From Myxococcota bacterium (GTDB lineage: Bacteria > Myxococcota > Polyangia > GCA-2747355 > JAKLHH01): DNA of 12,187 bases. Position 1 is the first letter of the stretch. Each line of letters begins with the position of its first letter. The notes under the pieces were generated by a model. It made no database searches. It was not told where the DNA came from and saw only the letters and a list, made by a program, of their open reading frames with translations. A program made the position numbers and the translations under genes. The stretch is taken from positions 1-12,187 of the forward strand of contig JAKLHH010000102.1 of NCBI GenBank assembly GCA_022710245.1, written 5' to 3'. This document shows positions 1 to 6,878 of the stretch, in pieces.

Positions 1-190
1 CCGGCACGCGATCGCGGGTCAGGTGGACGTCGAGCTCCCAGGCGTCCGCGCCGCCCTCCTGCGCCTGCGCGGCGGCGAGGAGCGTGTTCTCCGGCGCGCG
101 GGCGGAGTCCCCGCGGTGCGCGACGATCCAGGGTCGGCCGGCCGCAAGGTGGAGGAGAGGCAGCGTGTGCTTCTGGCCGGGGGCTGTCAT
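1..190 (-). CDS. Glycerophosphodiester phosphodiesterase family protein, N-terminal part
   Basis: The minus strand opens at ATG (188-190) and stays open for 63 codons to the left edge, so only the N-terminus is visible. The translation carries the GDPD/PI-PLC-like TIM-barrel entry motif: IVAHRGDSARAPENT at residues 22-36, then WELDVHLTRD at 51-60. In this family His25 and Arg26 sit in the active site, and Glu52 and Asp54 are the metal-binding ExD pair. Family members hydrolyse glycerophosphodiesters to glycerol-3-phosphate and an alcohol. No signal peptide precedes the domain, so a cytoplasmic enzyme is likely. The Shine-Dalgarno match before this ATG is poor. It lies 43 bp downstream of the next minus-strand gene and could be co-transcribed with it. 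The missing C-terminus prevents any subfamily call. Confidence 0.88.
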   Translation of the reverse strand, partial: MTAPGQKHTLPLLHLAAGRPWIVAHRGDSARAPENTLLAAAQAQEGGADAWELDVHLTRDRVP

Positions 191-233
191 GGGCCCAGCG
201 TAGCAGGCTCCGCTCTCCTCGACGAGCAGCCTC

Positions 234-821
234 TCACCAGCGCAGCGGGGAGTCTGCGGGCACCGCGTCGGGGAGCATGGCCGCGGCCTGCTCGCGATCG
301 CAGGTCGCGAGCAGCACCACCCCGTTTGGCGGCGCGACCAGGACCGGCCGCCAGCTGCCCGTCCGCAGGCCGCTCGCCTGCTCGGCCGGGACGGGCCGGT
401 GCGCGACGACGCCCAGGACGAGCACCGTCTCGCCCGGGAGCAGCGTGCGCGCGGGCGAGATGAGGAGGCAGCTCCCGCCGTCGACGAGCACGCGCCCCGA
501 GCCGTCGTCGACCTCGAAGTCGCAGACCACGGTCCAGTCGGCGGTCACGCCGAAGCGCTGCATCACGGCCCGCTGCCCGATCACCTCCTTGCCCTCGGCG
601 GTCTGCTGGGTGGTGAGCGGGACCGCGGTGCCGCGCAGCAGCGCCAGCTCCCCGCTCCGCAGCTGACTGGCGCGGCTCAGCTCCTGCGTGCGCAGCAGCG
701 CCTGCTGCTCCTTGATCCGGTTGCGCCGCCGGCGAGCCAGCCGGAGGTCCGGCGCCGCCATCGCGACCACGCTGGACGAGTAGACGACGAGGGCCGCTAT
801 CAAGCCGAGCACTGATCCCAT
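234..821 (-). CDS. Single-pass membrane protein with GIDE-like core, paralogue of the gene at 1804-2547
   Basis: This 195-residue protein starts at ATG (819-821) behind a good AGGAG Shine-Dalgarno; an upstream in-frame extension has no such support. Residues 4-24 form a hydrophobic anchor, followed by a strongly basic stretch (RLARRRRNR, 28-36), so the bulk is probably cytoplasmic by the positive-inside rule. A short helical segment (37-60) leads into a beta-rich core: GKEVIGQR (77-84), FEVDDGSGRVLVD (102-114) and LLPGETVLVLGVVAHR (127-142). The pattern of 'DDGSGRVLVD' followed by 'L.PGE.V.VLG' resembles the GIDE domain of MUL1-like membrane proteins and their prokaryotic relatives; this is my pattern judgement, not a search result. 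There is no RING finger. The same motifs in the same order occur in the protein at 1804-2547, indicating a paralogous pair around the gene at 901-1710. Function unknown. Confidence 0.8.
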   Translation of the reverse strand: MGSVLGLIAALVVYSSSVVAMAAPDLRLARRRRNRIKEQQALLRTQELSRASQLRSGELALLRGTAVPLTTQQTAEGKEVIGQRAVMQRFGVTADWTVVCDFEVDDGSGRVLVDGGSCLLISPARTLLPGETVLVLGVVAHRPVPAEQASGLRTGSWRPVLVAPPNGVVLLATCDREQAAAMLPDAVPADSPLRW

Positions 822-862
822 GAGTCTCTCCTGGCAAGCCTCCCGGCGGCTCCGCGAGTCTA

Positions 863-901
863 ACCCCACACTTCGTGTTCTACCGAGGCGAACTGTGGGG
901 T
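863..901. repeat. Inverted repeat between the 901-1710 and 234-821 genes
   Basis: The arms ACCCCACA (863-870) and TGTGGGGT (894-901) are perfect complements separated by 23 nt. The spacer also starts with a small ACAC-TTC-GTGT hairpin (868-878) overlapping the left arm, so two alternative structures are possible. The right arm touches the TGA stop of the upstream minus-strand gene (901-903), and the element lies 40-80 nt before the next gene. No T-run follows on the minus strand. It could be a weak intercistronic terminator, an mRNA end-protecting structure or an operator. Confidence 0.4.
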
Positions 902-1710
902 CAGTGCTTCGCGCGCACCGAGATCCAGTCGCGGACCGCGCGCGCCGGATCATCGGTCCGCGACTCCTGCAGCAGGTAGGCCGCCAGCGCCTGGCGCTCC
1001 TTGGCGCCGAGCCCGGCGGCGTAGCGGACACCGGCCTCTGCGCCCAGCGCGTAGCGCGCGACCTGCTTGGCCCAGCCCTCGCGCTGCGACGGACTGGCCG
1101 CGCGGCTCCGCGAGAGCGTGTCGAGGTGGTCGACGTAACGCGCGCTGCCGGCGGCCGCCCTGAGCTGCGCGACCGAGGCCCCCGGGTTGCCCAGCGCCGC
1201 GGCCACCGCCTGCGTGACGCCCTCGCGGTAGCTCTCGGCCTCGCCGTCGAGCTGGGCCTCGAGGTGCGCGTTGCCGATCTCGCAGAGGCCCTCGGCCAGC
1301 TTCCAGAGGGTGACGACTGGCAGCATCACGAGCGCGGCCTTGTCGAGGATCGTGCTCGCCTTGCCGAGGAGCTCGGCGGCGCGTGAGTCCTGGAGCTTCG
1401 ACGCGAGGCCCGCGAGGCCCTCCGCGCCATGGCCGGCCAGCTCATCGAGCTGTCCAGCCCCCTCCGCGACCAGCGCTCGCACGCTGCAGCCGTGGCTCTT
1501 CTTGATCCCCGCGTCACCGAGTCGCTGCAGCCGCTCGGCGTTGGTGCTCGCGCTGCGGCTCCCGTCACGTGACGCGGGCCGGGGCCCGGCCCCGCCTTTC
1601 GCGGGCTCCCGCTGCGGGGTCGGAGCCCTGGGCGCGGTGGCGTCCGGGCGGGTCTCCTCGGTGAAGGTGGGCTGCTGGCTCTGGCAGGTCGCTCCGCTGA
1701 TCCTCGACAT
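901..1710 (-). CDS. Hypothetical protein, disordered N-terminus and helical C-terminus
   Basis: I do not recognise this 269-residue protein. ATG at 1708-1710 is preceded by a strong AGGAGG Shine-Dalgarno (1717-1722, 6-nt spacing). Residues 1-58 are rich in Pro, Thr, Gly, Ser and Arg and look disordered, with no signal peptide. Residues 60-265 look almost entirely helical: an Ala/Gly/Leu-rich stretch (80-120), the most hydrophobic segment ALVMLPVVTLWKLAEGL (126-142), which could be membrane-associated or buried, then amphipathic helices with many Ala and Arg. It sits between two apparently paralogous membrane proteins in the same orientation (gaps 79 and 93 bp), so a shared unit is likely. Translation is probably controlled by the 16-bp inverted repeat covering its Shine-Dalgarno. 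It could be a partner or cargo of the membrane proteins, but the sequence alone does not show this. Confidence 0.72.
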   Translation of the reverse strand: MSRISGATCQSQQPTFTEETRPDATAPRAPTPQREPAKGGAGPRPASRDGSRSASTNAERLQRLGDAGIKKSHGCSVRALVAEGAGQLDELAGHGAEGLAGLASKLQDSRAAELLGKASTILDKAALVMLPVVTLWKLAEGLCEIGNAHLEAQLDGEAESYREGVTQAVAAALGNPGASVAQLRAAAGSARYVDHLDTLSRSRAASPSQREGWAKQVARYALGAEAGVRYAAGLGAKERQALAAYLLQESRTDDPARAVRDWISVRAKH

Positions 1711-1716
1711 GTTCGG

Positions 1717-1763
1717 CCTCCTCTCGTGGCTCGCGATCGGTTATCGGGAGCCACGAGAGGAGG
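1717..1763 (-). promoter_or_regulatory. 16-bp perfect inverted repeat sequestering a Shine-Dalgarno
   Basis: The arms CCTCCTCTCGTGGCTC (1717-1732) and GAGCCACGAGAGGAGG (1748-1763) are exact reverse complements over 16 bp. Inside, after a G-G mismatch (1733/1747), CGAT (1734-1737) can pair with ATCG (1743-1746), leaving a 5-nt loop. On a minus-strand transcript the 3' arm ends in GAGAGGAGG, which is the Shine-Dalgarno of the gene starting at 1710. Any message begun upstream would therefore bury that site in a long stem. There is no T-run, so a plain intrinsic terminator is less likely. A DNA operator is an alternative. Confidence 0.65.
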
Positions 1764-1803
1764 TTGCGTGAAAAGATCGGACGGCCGCTCGGCCGGAGGT
1801 CGC

Positions 1804-2547
1804 TCAGAGGGTGGTGTCCGGAGGGATCAGGTCACGCCCCTCGCGGAGGTTCTGCAGCAGCTCGTCGCGGTCGCGGTCGGCGACCACCAGGAAGCCCTCG
1901 GCCGGGGCGCTGACCACGAGCCGCAGCGGCGGCTCGCGGTAGCCGGCCCTCGCCGCCGCGGGGTCCAGCTCGTGCGTGGCCTCGCCGAAGACAAAGACCA
2001 TCTCGCCGGGCTCGAGCAGGTACTCGGTGCCGACGAAGCTCGAGGCGCTCACCAGCGCGCTCCCCGGGAGCATGCAGCGGTCCACGATCTCCTTGAGGGG
2101 CGACCGGACGAGGTCCCCCGCCTCGATCGCGACCGGGCTCTCGGAGGTGAAGAGGGGCAGGCAGCGCGCGGGGCACACTCGCGCGGCGGCCGCGCTCCCG
2201 TCGTCGACAAAGAACTCCTGCAGGCAGGCGACGTCGAGGATGGCGGCCCCCTGGCTGGTCACCGCGCCGTCGCCCGGTCCGCGGGCGATGCGCAGCCGGT
2301 AGCCGATCACCGGCTTGCCGGAGAGCGGTGCGGTGAGCAGCGCTCCGGCCACCGCCTTCCCCTCGATGCGCACCGGGCCATCGACGGCGGCCTGCTCGGA
2401 GACCACCTCCCCGGCGGCCAGCCTGCTGCGCAGGTCGCGCCGCGCCACGGACGCGCGGTGCCGTTCGTACCCGGTCTCGATCAGCCTGACCACCGCCAGC
2501 AGCGTGGGTGCGCCGAGCACCCCCGCCAGGATCGTCCAGAGCTCCAC
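1804..2547 (-). CDS. Single-pass membrane protein with GIDE-like core, longer paralogue
   Basis: A GTG start (2545-2547) has GGAGG six nt upstream (GGAGG-TGCCGG-GTG) and yields 247 residues. Upstream in-frame codons run antisense to the ABC ATPase gene and are not credible. Residues 3-22 form a membrane anchor, followed by a basic helical linker (25-43). The core has GALLTAPLSGKPVIGYRLR (68-86), EFFVDDGS (111-118), an extra segment of about 50 residues, YLLEPGEMVFVFGEATHE (176-193), RLVVSAPAEGFLVVADRDRDE (209-229) and a polar tail. The block order matches the protein at 234-821, and the VIG.R, F.VDDGS and PGE.V.V.G elements resemble GIDE-type domains. The start faces the ABC exporter gene divergently across 72 bp; a TATAGT box (2567-2572, minus) could be a -10 element, but no convincing -35 is seen. 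Function unknown; a membrane-surface scaffold or sensor is one guess. Confidence 0.8.
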   Translation of the reverse strand: MELWTILAGVLGAPTLLAVVRLIETGYERHRASVARRDLRSRLAAGEVVSEQAAVDGPVRIEGKAVAGALLTAPLSGKPVIGYRLRIARGPGDGAVTSQGAAILDVACLQEFFVDDGSAAAARVCPARCLPLFTSESPVAIEAGDLVRSPLKEIVDRCMLPGSALVSASSFVGTEYLLEPGEMVFVFGEATHELDPAAARAGYREPPLRLVVSAPAEGFLVVADRDRDELLQNLREGRDLIPPDTTL

Positions 2548-2619
2548 CCGGCACCTCCGGTCGGGCACTATACCAGCGCCGCCAGCCCCTGGCGTCACCC
2601 GCGGCGCGATGGTAAGACC

Positions 2620-3360
2620 ATGAACCCCATGGGTATCGTCGCTCAGCAGCTGGGCAAGGAGTTCGGCGCCGCCACCGCCGTCGAGGAGCTCAGCCTGGCG
2701 ATCACGCCCGGCGAGGTCTACGGGCTGATCGGCCCGAACGGGGCCGGCAAGACCACCACGCTCCGCATGCTCGCCGCGCTGATGCAGCCCTCCCGCGGGC
2801 GCGCCGAGATCTGCGGGGTCGATGTGGTCGCGCGGCCGTCGGAGGCCAAGGCGCGCCTCGGCTTCCTCACCGGGACCACCGGCCTCTACGCGCGCCTCAG
2901 CGTGCGCGAGCTCCTCGCCTACTTCGGCCAGCTCTTCCGCATGGAGCGGCGCGCGCTGGCGCGTCGCATCGAGGAGGTCGCCGCCGCGCTCCGCATCGAG
3001 CCGCTCCTCGAGCGGCGCTGCGGCGGGCTCTCCACCGGCGAGCGCCAGCGCGTCTCCCTCGCCCGCGCCACCTTGCACGACCCGCCGGTGCTGATCCTCG
3101 ACGAGCCGACCGCCGGCCTCGACGTCCTCGCCAGCCGCTTCGTCGCCGACTTCATCCGCGACGCCCGCGCGCGTGGCCGCGCCATCCTCTTCTCCACCCA
3201 CTACATGACCGAGGCCGAGCTCCTCTGTGATCGCATCGGCTTCATCCACCGCGGCCGGCTGCTGCGCGAGGGGTCGCCGGCGGCGCTGAAGGCCTCGCAG
3301 GGAGTGGCGACGCTGGAGCAGGCGTTCCTGCAGCTGATCGACGCGGAGGCCCGCGCGTGA
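2620..3360 (+). CDS. ABC transporter ATP-binding protein, NatA-like
   Basis: A 246-residue ABC ATPase with all catalytic motifs: Walker A GPNGAGKTT (38-46), a signature in the form LSTGERQRVSLARAT, Walker B VLILDEPTAGLD, and an H-loop histidine in STHYMTEAELLCDRI. The short length and C-terminus match the NatA / ABC-2 exporter class rather than an importer. It would drive the permease encoded immediately downstream, whose GTG start overlaps this stop codon by 4 bp, a sign of translational coupling. The start at ATG 2620 has only a weak GGTAAG as Shine-Dalgarno; ATG 2629 is the alternative, with no better site. Substrate cannot be read from sequence; sodium, peptides or drugs are family possibilities. 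Confidence 0.94.
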   Translation: MNPMGIVAQQLGKEFGAATAVEELSLAITPGEVYGLIGPNGAGKTTTLRMLAALMQPSRGRAEICGVDVVARPSEAKARLGFLTGTTGLYARLSVRELLAYFGQLFRMERRALARRIEEVAAALRIEPLLERRCGGLSTGERQRVSLARATLHDPPVLILDEPTAGLDVLASRFVADFIRDARARGRAILFSTHYMTEAELLCDRIGFIHRGRLLREGSPAALKASQGVATLEQAFLQLIDAEARA

Positions 3361-5369
3361 GCCCGCGGACGATCTTCCTCGTCTACCGCAAGGAGCTGCG
3401 CGAGACGCTGCGCGACCGGCGCACCCTGATCGTGATGGTGCTGCTGCCGCTCGCGCTCTACCCGCTGATGGGCGTCGGCATCAGCCAGTGGCTGGGCACC
3501 CAGCAGGGCGTGCGCGCCCGGCAGGCCTCACGGCTCGGTCTCCGCGGCCCTGAGTGGCCGGCGCTCTCGCTCTCGCTCGCGCACGACCCGGTCCTCGAGG
3601 TGAAGGGGCAGGGCGACGCGAACGCCGTGCGTCGCGGCAAGCTCGACGCGGTCCTCGAGCTGCCGGCGGCGACCCCCGCGCAGCGCGCCGAGGGCACCGT
3701 GCGGGTGAAGATCCTCTTCGACGCCGCGCGTGACCGCTCGAGCCAGGCCGAGGAGCGCGTCCGCCAGGCGCTGCGGCGCTTCTCCGACGAGCAGCGCGGT
3801 GAGCGGCTGCGGCTGCGCGGGCTGCCGCCCTCCCTCGCCCTGCCGCTCACCTCCGAGGGCGTCAACCTGGCGACCTCGCGCGACCTCGGGGCGCACCTCC
3901 TCTCCAGCGTGCTGCCGCTGGTGCTCGTGCTGATGGTGCTCCTCGGCGCCTTCTACCCGGCCATCGATCTCACCGCCGGCGAGAAGGAGCGCGGCACCCT
4001 GGAGACGCTCTTCGTGGCGCCGGCGGCGCGGGTCGACGTGGTCGCCGGCAAGTTCCTCGCGGTGGCGACCATCGCGCTCACCACCGGGCTCCTCAACATC
4101 GCCTCGATGGGGCTCACCGTGCTCCTCGGCTTCGGCCCCGCGCTCAAGGCGGCCGGCCTGGCCGCGGCGATCCCCTGGAGCGCGGTGGCGCTGACCGGCG
4201 TGGCGCTGCTCCCGACCGCGTTCTTCTTCGCGGCGCTGATGATCGCGGTGGCCTCGCTGGCGCGCAGCTTCAAGGAGGCGCAGAACCTGCTGACGCCGAT
4301 CTACCTCGCCTGCGTGCTCCCCGCGATGGCCTCGCAGCTCCCCGGCCTCGAGCTCTCGCCGCTCCTCGCGCTGGTCCCGGTGGTCAACATCTCGCTCCTC
4401 GCGCGCGAGCTGATCTCGGGGACGGTCCCCGGCCTGGCGATGGCCCTCGCCCTCGGCTCGACGCTCCTCTACGCGTTCGTGGCGCTGAAGATCGCGGCGC
4501 GCATCTACAACAGCGAGCGCCTCCTCTTCGCGCCCGAGCTGGCGCGCGCGCGCCGCCCGACGACGCGCCGGCCGCTGCCGGAGCCGATGGAGGCGGGGCT
4601 GGTGCTCCTCGCGGTGATGGCGCTCCTGCAGCTGGTCGGCAACCCGCTGCAGGTCCATCACCTGATCGGCGGCATCCTGCTCACCGAGTGGGTCCTGATC
4701 GCCGGGCCGGTGCTCCTGCTCGTGCGCCTGGCGCCGCTCGACCCGCGCTCCGCGCTCGGCCTCACGCGCCCGCGAGGCCTGGCGCTCCTCGGCGCGGCGC
4801 TGATCGGGATCTCCGCCTGGTACCTGGTCGGCGTCATCATCGAGGGCGTGCAGCAGCGCGTGCTGCCCATGCCGCGCGAGCTGATCGACGAGATGCACCG
4901 CCTGCTGCTGAGCAGCGGCCGGCCGCTCGCGCTCGATCTCTTCGCCCTCGCGCTCTCGCCGGCGATCTGCGAGGAGCTCCTGTTCCGCGGCCTGGTCCTG
5001 CGCGCGAGCTGGCCGCGGCTGGGCACCGCGAGCGCCCTCCTGCTCAACGGCCTCCTCTTCGGCCTCTTTCACATGAGCATCTACAGGGTCTTTCCCACCT
5101 TCCTCCTCGGCGTCGTGCTCGCGTTCCTCGCCCTCCGCACGGGCTCGCTCCTCCCCGGGATCTTGCTGCACTTCCTGAACAACGCCGCGGCGCTGGTGGT
5201 GGGCCGCTACGCGGCCAAGGACCTCCACCTGCCGACGGGCGTGGCGATCGCCGCCGCCGCCGCCGCGCTGGTCCTCCTCGCCGTCGGCCTGACGGTCGTC
5301 ACGCGGCCGGGCGCGCGCACCCGGCCTCCCTCCGACCCGCGGCCCTCGGAGTCACCTCAGCGGGAGTAG
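3357..5369 (+). CDS. ABC-2 permease (NatB-like) fused to a CPBP intramembrane glutamic protease domain
   Basis: This 670-residue inner-membrane protein starts at GTG within the upstream stop (GTGA overlap). The N-terminal half is an ABC-2 type permease: a cytoplasmic helix with KELRETLRDRRT, first membrane helix about 23-43, a soluble extracytoplasmic domain about 46-185, then further helices and the typical NatB loop AGEKERGTLETLF around 207-219. After a linker (about 395-410) more helices lead to a CPBP (CAAX protease/bacteriocin-processing) domain with its three motifs: EELLFRG (Glu539, Glu540, Arg544), FGLFH (Phe568, His572) and HFLNN (His605, Asn609). All predicted catalytic residues are present, so protease activity is plausible. 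The C-terminus (650-670) is polar and Pro-rich. With the upstream ATPase it forms a probable exporter; whether the protease processes the transported substrate is inference. It overlaps the convergent TPR gene by 13 bp. Confidence 0.93.
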   Translation: MSPRTIFLVYRKELRETLRDRRTLIVMVLLPLALYPLMGVGISQWLGTQQGVRARQASRLGLRGPEWPALSLSLAHDPVLEVKGQGDANAVRRGKLDAVLELPAATPAQRAEGTVRVKILFDAARDRSSQAEERVRQALRRFSDEQRGERLRLRGLPPSLALPLTSEGVNLATSRDLGAHLLSSVLPLVLVLMVLLGAFYPAIDLTAGEKERGTLETLFVAPAARVDVVAGKFLAVATIALTTGLLNIASMGLTVLLGFGPALKAAGLAAAIPWSAVALTGVALLPTAFFFAALMIAVASLARSFKEAQNLLTPIYLACVLPAMASQLPGLELSPLLALVPVVNISLLARELISGTVPGLAMALALGSTLLYAFVALKIAARIYNSERLLFAPELARARRPTTRRPLPEPMEAGLVLLAVMALLQLVGNPLQVHHLIGGILLTEWVLIAGPVLLLVRLAPLDPRSALGLTRPRGLALLGAALIGISAWYLVGVIIEGVQQRVLPMPRELIDEMHRLLLSSGRPLALDLFALALSPAICEELLFRGLVLRASWPRLGTASALLLNGLLFGLFHMSIYRVFPTFLLGVVLAFLALRTGSLLPGILLHFLNNAAALVVGRYAAKDLHLPTGVAIAAAAAALVLLAVGLTVVTRPGARTRPPSDPRPSESPQRE

Positions 5370-6838
5370 CCGAGGCGGCGGAGGCCGCCCCGCAAGGTGG
5401 CGAGGCCCTGGTTCAGCGAGCGATCGAGGAGCTCGCGCTCCTCGGCGCTGGGCTCGCGCGCCAGGTCGACGCTCACCTCGGGCGGCCCCTCCTCGCGGAG
5501 CGCGACCACGATCTCACGCAGGAGCCCGTCGGGGAGGTGCGGCGCGACCAGGTCCCGCAGCGCGCCCGCGATGGCCTGGCCCAGGTCCCCGCAGCCGCAG
5601 GCGTCGCTGCCCTCCTGCAGAGCGCCGAGGTGACTGCGCGCGAAGAGCGTGTCCGGGTGCTCGGGCGGCAGGCGCCGGATGGCCTCCTCGAAGAGCACGC
5701 GCGCCTCGGCAGCGAGGCCCGTGTGCTGGCGCTGGATCCCGAGCGCGACCAGCGCGCGGCCGAGCGCGTCGTCGTCCTCCGCCTCTCGCGCCAGCGCCAC
5801 CGCCTCCGCGAGGAGGGGCGCCGCGTCCGCCGGACGGTTCTCGGAGCGCGCCAGCCCGTGGTTTCGCAGCACCGCCGACTCCAGCCCGAGGTCGCCGAGC
5901 CGTCGCGCCCGCCGTCGCCCCTCGACGTACCAGCGCTCGGCGGCGTCGTGGTCGCCGAGCTCGCTCTCGCAGAGCGCGAGCCCCAGCGTCACCTCGAGGC
6001 CCTGCGGCTCGTCGCCGCGCGCGTCGACGGCGTGGAGCAGCCAGGCGAGCGAGCTCCGCCTCAGCTCGTCCTGGCCCGCGGCGCGGGCCGCGTTGGCGGT
6101 GGCCCCGACCAGGTTGAGCAGCCAGAGGTCAGCGGGGCCGCGCCGCGCCTCGAGGTGCGCCCGCAGCGCCGAGAGGACCGGGAGCAGGGTCCGCGCGTCC
6201 TCGGTCTGCTCGCGCGCGAGCACCGCGCGCACCAGCTCGTCGAGGACCGGCTCGCCGAGCGCCTCCACCCCGGGGACGAGCTCCTTGCCCAGCTCCGCCG
6301 CGATGAGGGCGCGCAGCGCGAGCGCAGCCGCGAGCCGCGGCCCGTCCTCGCGAAAGATCGCGCTCGCCCGCTCCACCAGCTCGAGCGCCTCCTCCTCGTC
6401 GCCGCGCGCGTGCAGCACCTCGGCCAGCCCCTCGAGGCCATGGGCGTAGCCCGGGTGGGCCTCGCCGTAGAGAGCGGCGCGCTCGGCGAGCGAGGAGCGC
6501 AGCACCGCCTCGGCCTCGTCCGCCTCGCCCAGGCGGAGCAGCACCTCGCCGAGGTTCATCTGGCAGGTGAGCCGGGCCCGCTGCGCCTCGGGGGTCCGTC
6601 CGGCGGCCGGCGGGAGCTCGCTCGCTCGCCGCAGCACCTCCGCCGCCCGCACCAGGTCGCCCACCTCGACGAGCACTCGCGCCAGCTCGAAGAGCGCGGC
6701 CGCGTGCTCGGCGCTCTCGGGCCCGTGCCGGGTCGCCGCCGCGAGCGCCGCCTCCGCCACCAGGCGCTCGGCGAGGACGCCCTCGCCCTGCAGGGCGAGG
6801 ACGAGCGCCTCCTGCAGGGTCGGGCTCTCCTCGGTCAT
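5357..6838 (-). CDS. Tetratricopeptide-repeat protein
   Basis: A 493-residue protein, almost entirely helical, with repeated TPR-type signatures: ALFELARVLVEVGDLVRAAE, LGEVLLRLGEADEAEAVL, GLEGLAEVLHARGDEEEALE, LGLALCESELGDHDAAERWY and a further unit near ALGIQRQHTGLAAEARVLFEEAI. The GD-AAE spacing and repeat length of about 34 residues fit TPR solenoids that bind protein partners. There is no signal peptide, so it is probably cytoplasmic. The last ~80 residues differ: a CGCG motif near residue 413, then a non-repeat helical domain. ATG at 6836-6838 has a modest Shine-Dalgarno. It lies 40 bp downstream of the Crp/Fnr-like gene on the same strand, so the two are likely co-transcribed. The stop overlaps the convergent permease gene by 13 bp. 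No enzymatic function is visible. Confidence 0.88.
   Translation of the reverse strand: MTEESPTLQEALVLALQGEGVLAERLVAEAALAAATRHGPESAEHAAALFELARVLVEVGDLVRAAEVLRRASELPPAAGRTPEAQRARLTCQMNLGEVLLRLGEADEAEAVLRSSLAERAALYGEAHPGYAHGLEGLAEVLHARGDEEEALELVERASAIFREDGPRLAAALALRALIAAELGKELVPGVEALGEPVLDELVRAVLAREQTEDARTLLPVLSALRAHLEARRGPADLWLLNLVGATANAARAAGQDELRRSSLAWLLHAVDARGDEPQGLEVTLGLALCESELGDHDAAERWYVEGRRRARRLGDLGLESAVLRNHGLARSENRPADAAPLLAEAVALAREAEDDDALGRALVALGIQRQHTGLAAEARVLFEEAIRRLPPEHPDTLFARSHLGALQEGSDACGCGDLGQAIAGALRDLVAPHLPDGLLREIVVALREEGPPEVSVDLAREPSAEERELLDRSLNQGLATLRGGLRRLGYSR
6781..6800. repeat. 20-bp perfect palindrome inside the TPR gene
   Basis: CCTCGCCCTG (6781-6790) is followed directly by its exact reverse complement CAGGGCGAGG (6791-6800). 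It lies 38-57 nt inside the TPR coding region, encoding about residues 13-19. It could be a dyad-symmetric protein-binding site or an early-coding mRNA structure, or a chance product of GC-rich codons. Confidence 0.5.
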
Positions 6839-6878
6839 CCTGAGCTCCGCGTGCCGCCCATCCGCCCCCCTCCGCGCC

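Noticed and set aside
1726..2619. The ABC ATPase frame stays open upstream to 1726, and the plus-strand arm of the 1717-1763 repeat offers an AGGAGG before a GTG at 1768.
   Set aside because: The extension is antisense to a well-supported membrane protein gene, reads as His/Arg/Ala-rich low-complexity sequence, and ABC ATPases of this class start near the Walker A region as the ATG at 2620 does.
3528..5228. Long open minus-strand frame opposite the permease.
   Set aside because: Composition (Glu/Arg/His-rich, no domain) is typical of antisense frames in GC-rich DNA; the permease strand has clear membrane helices and motifs.
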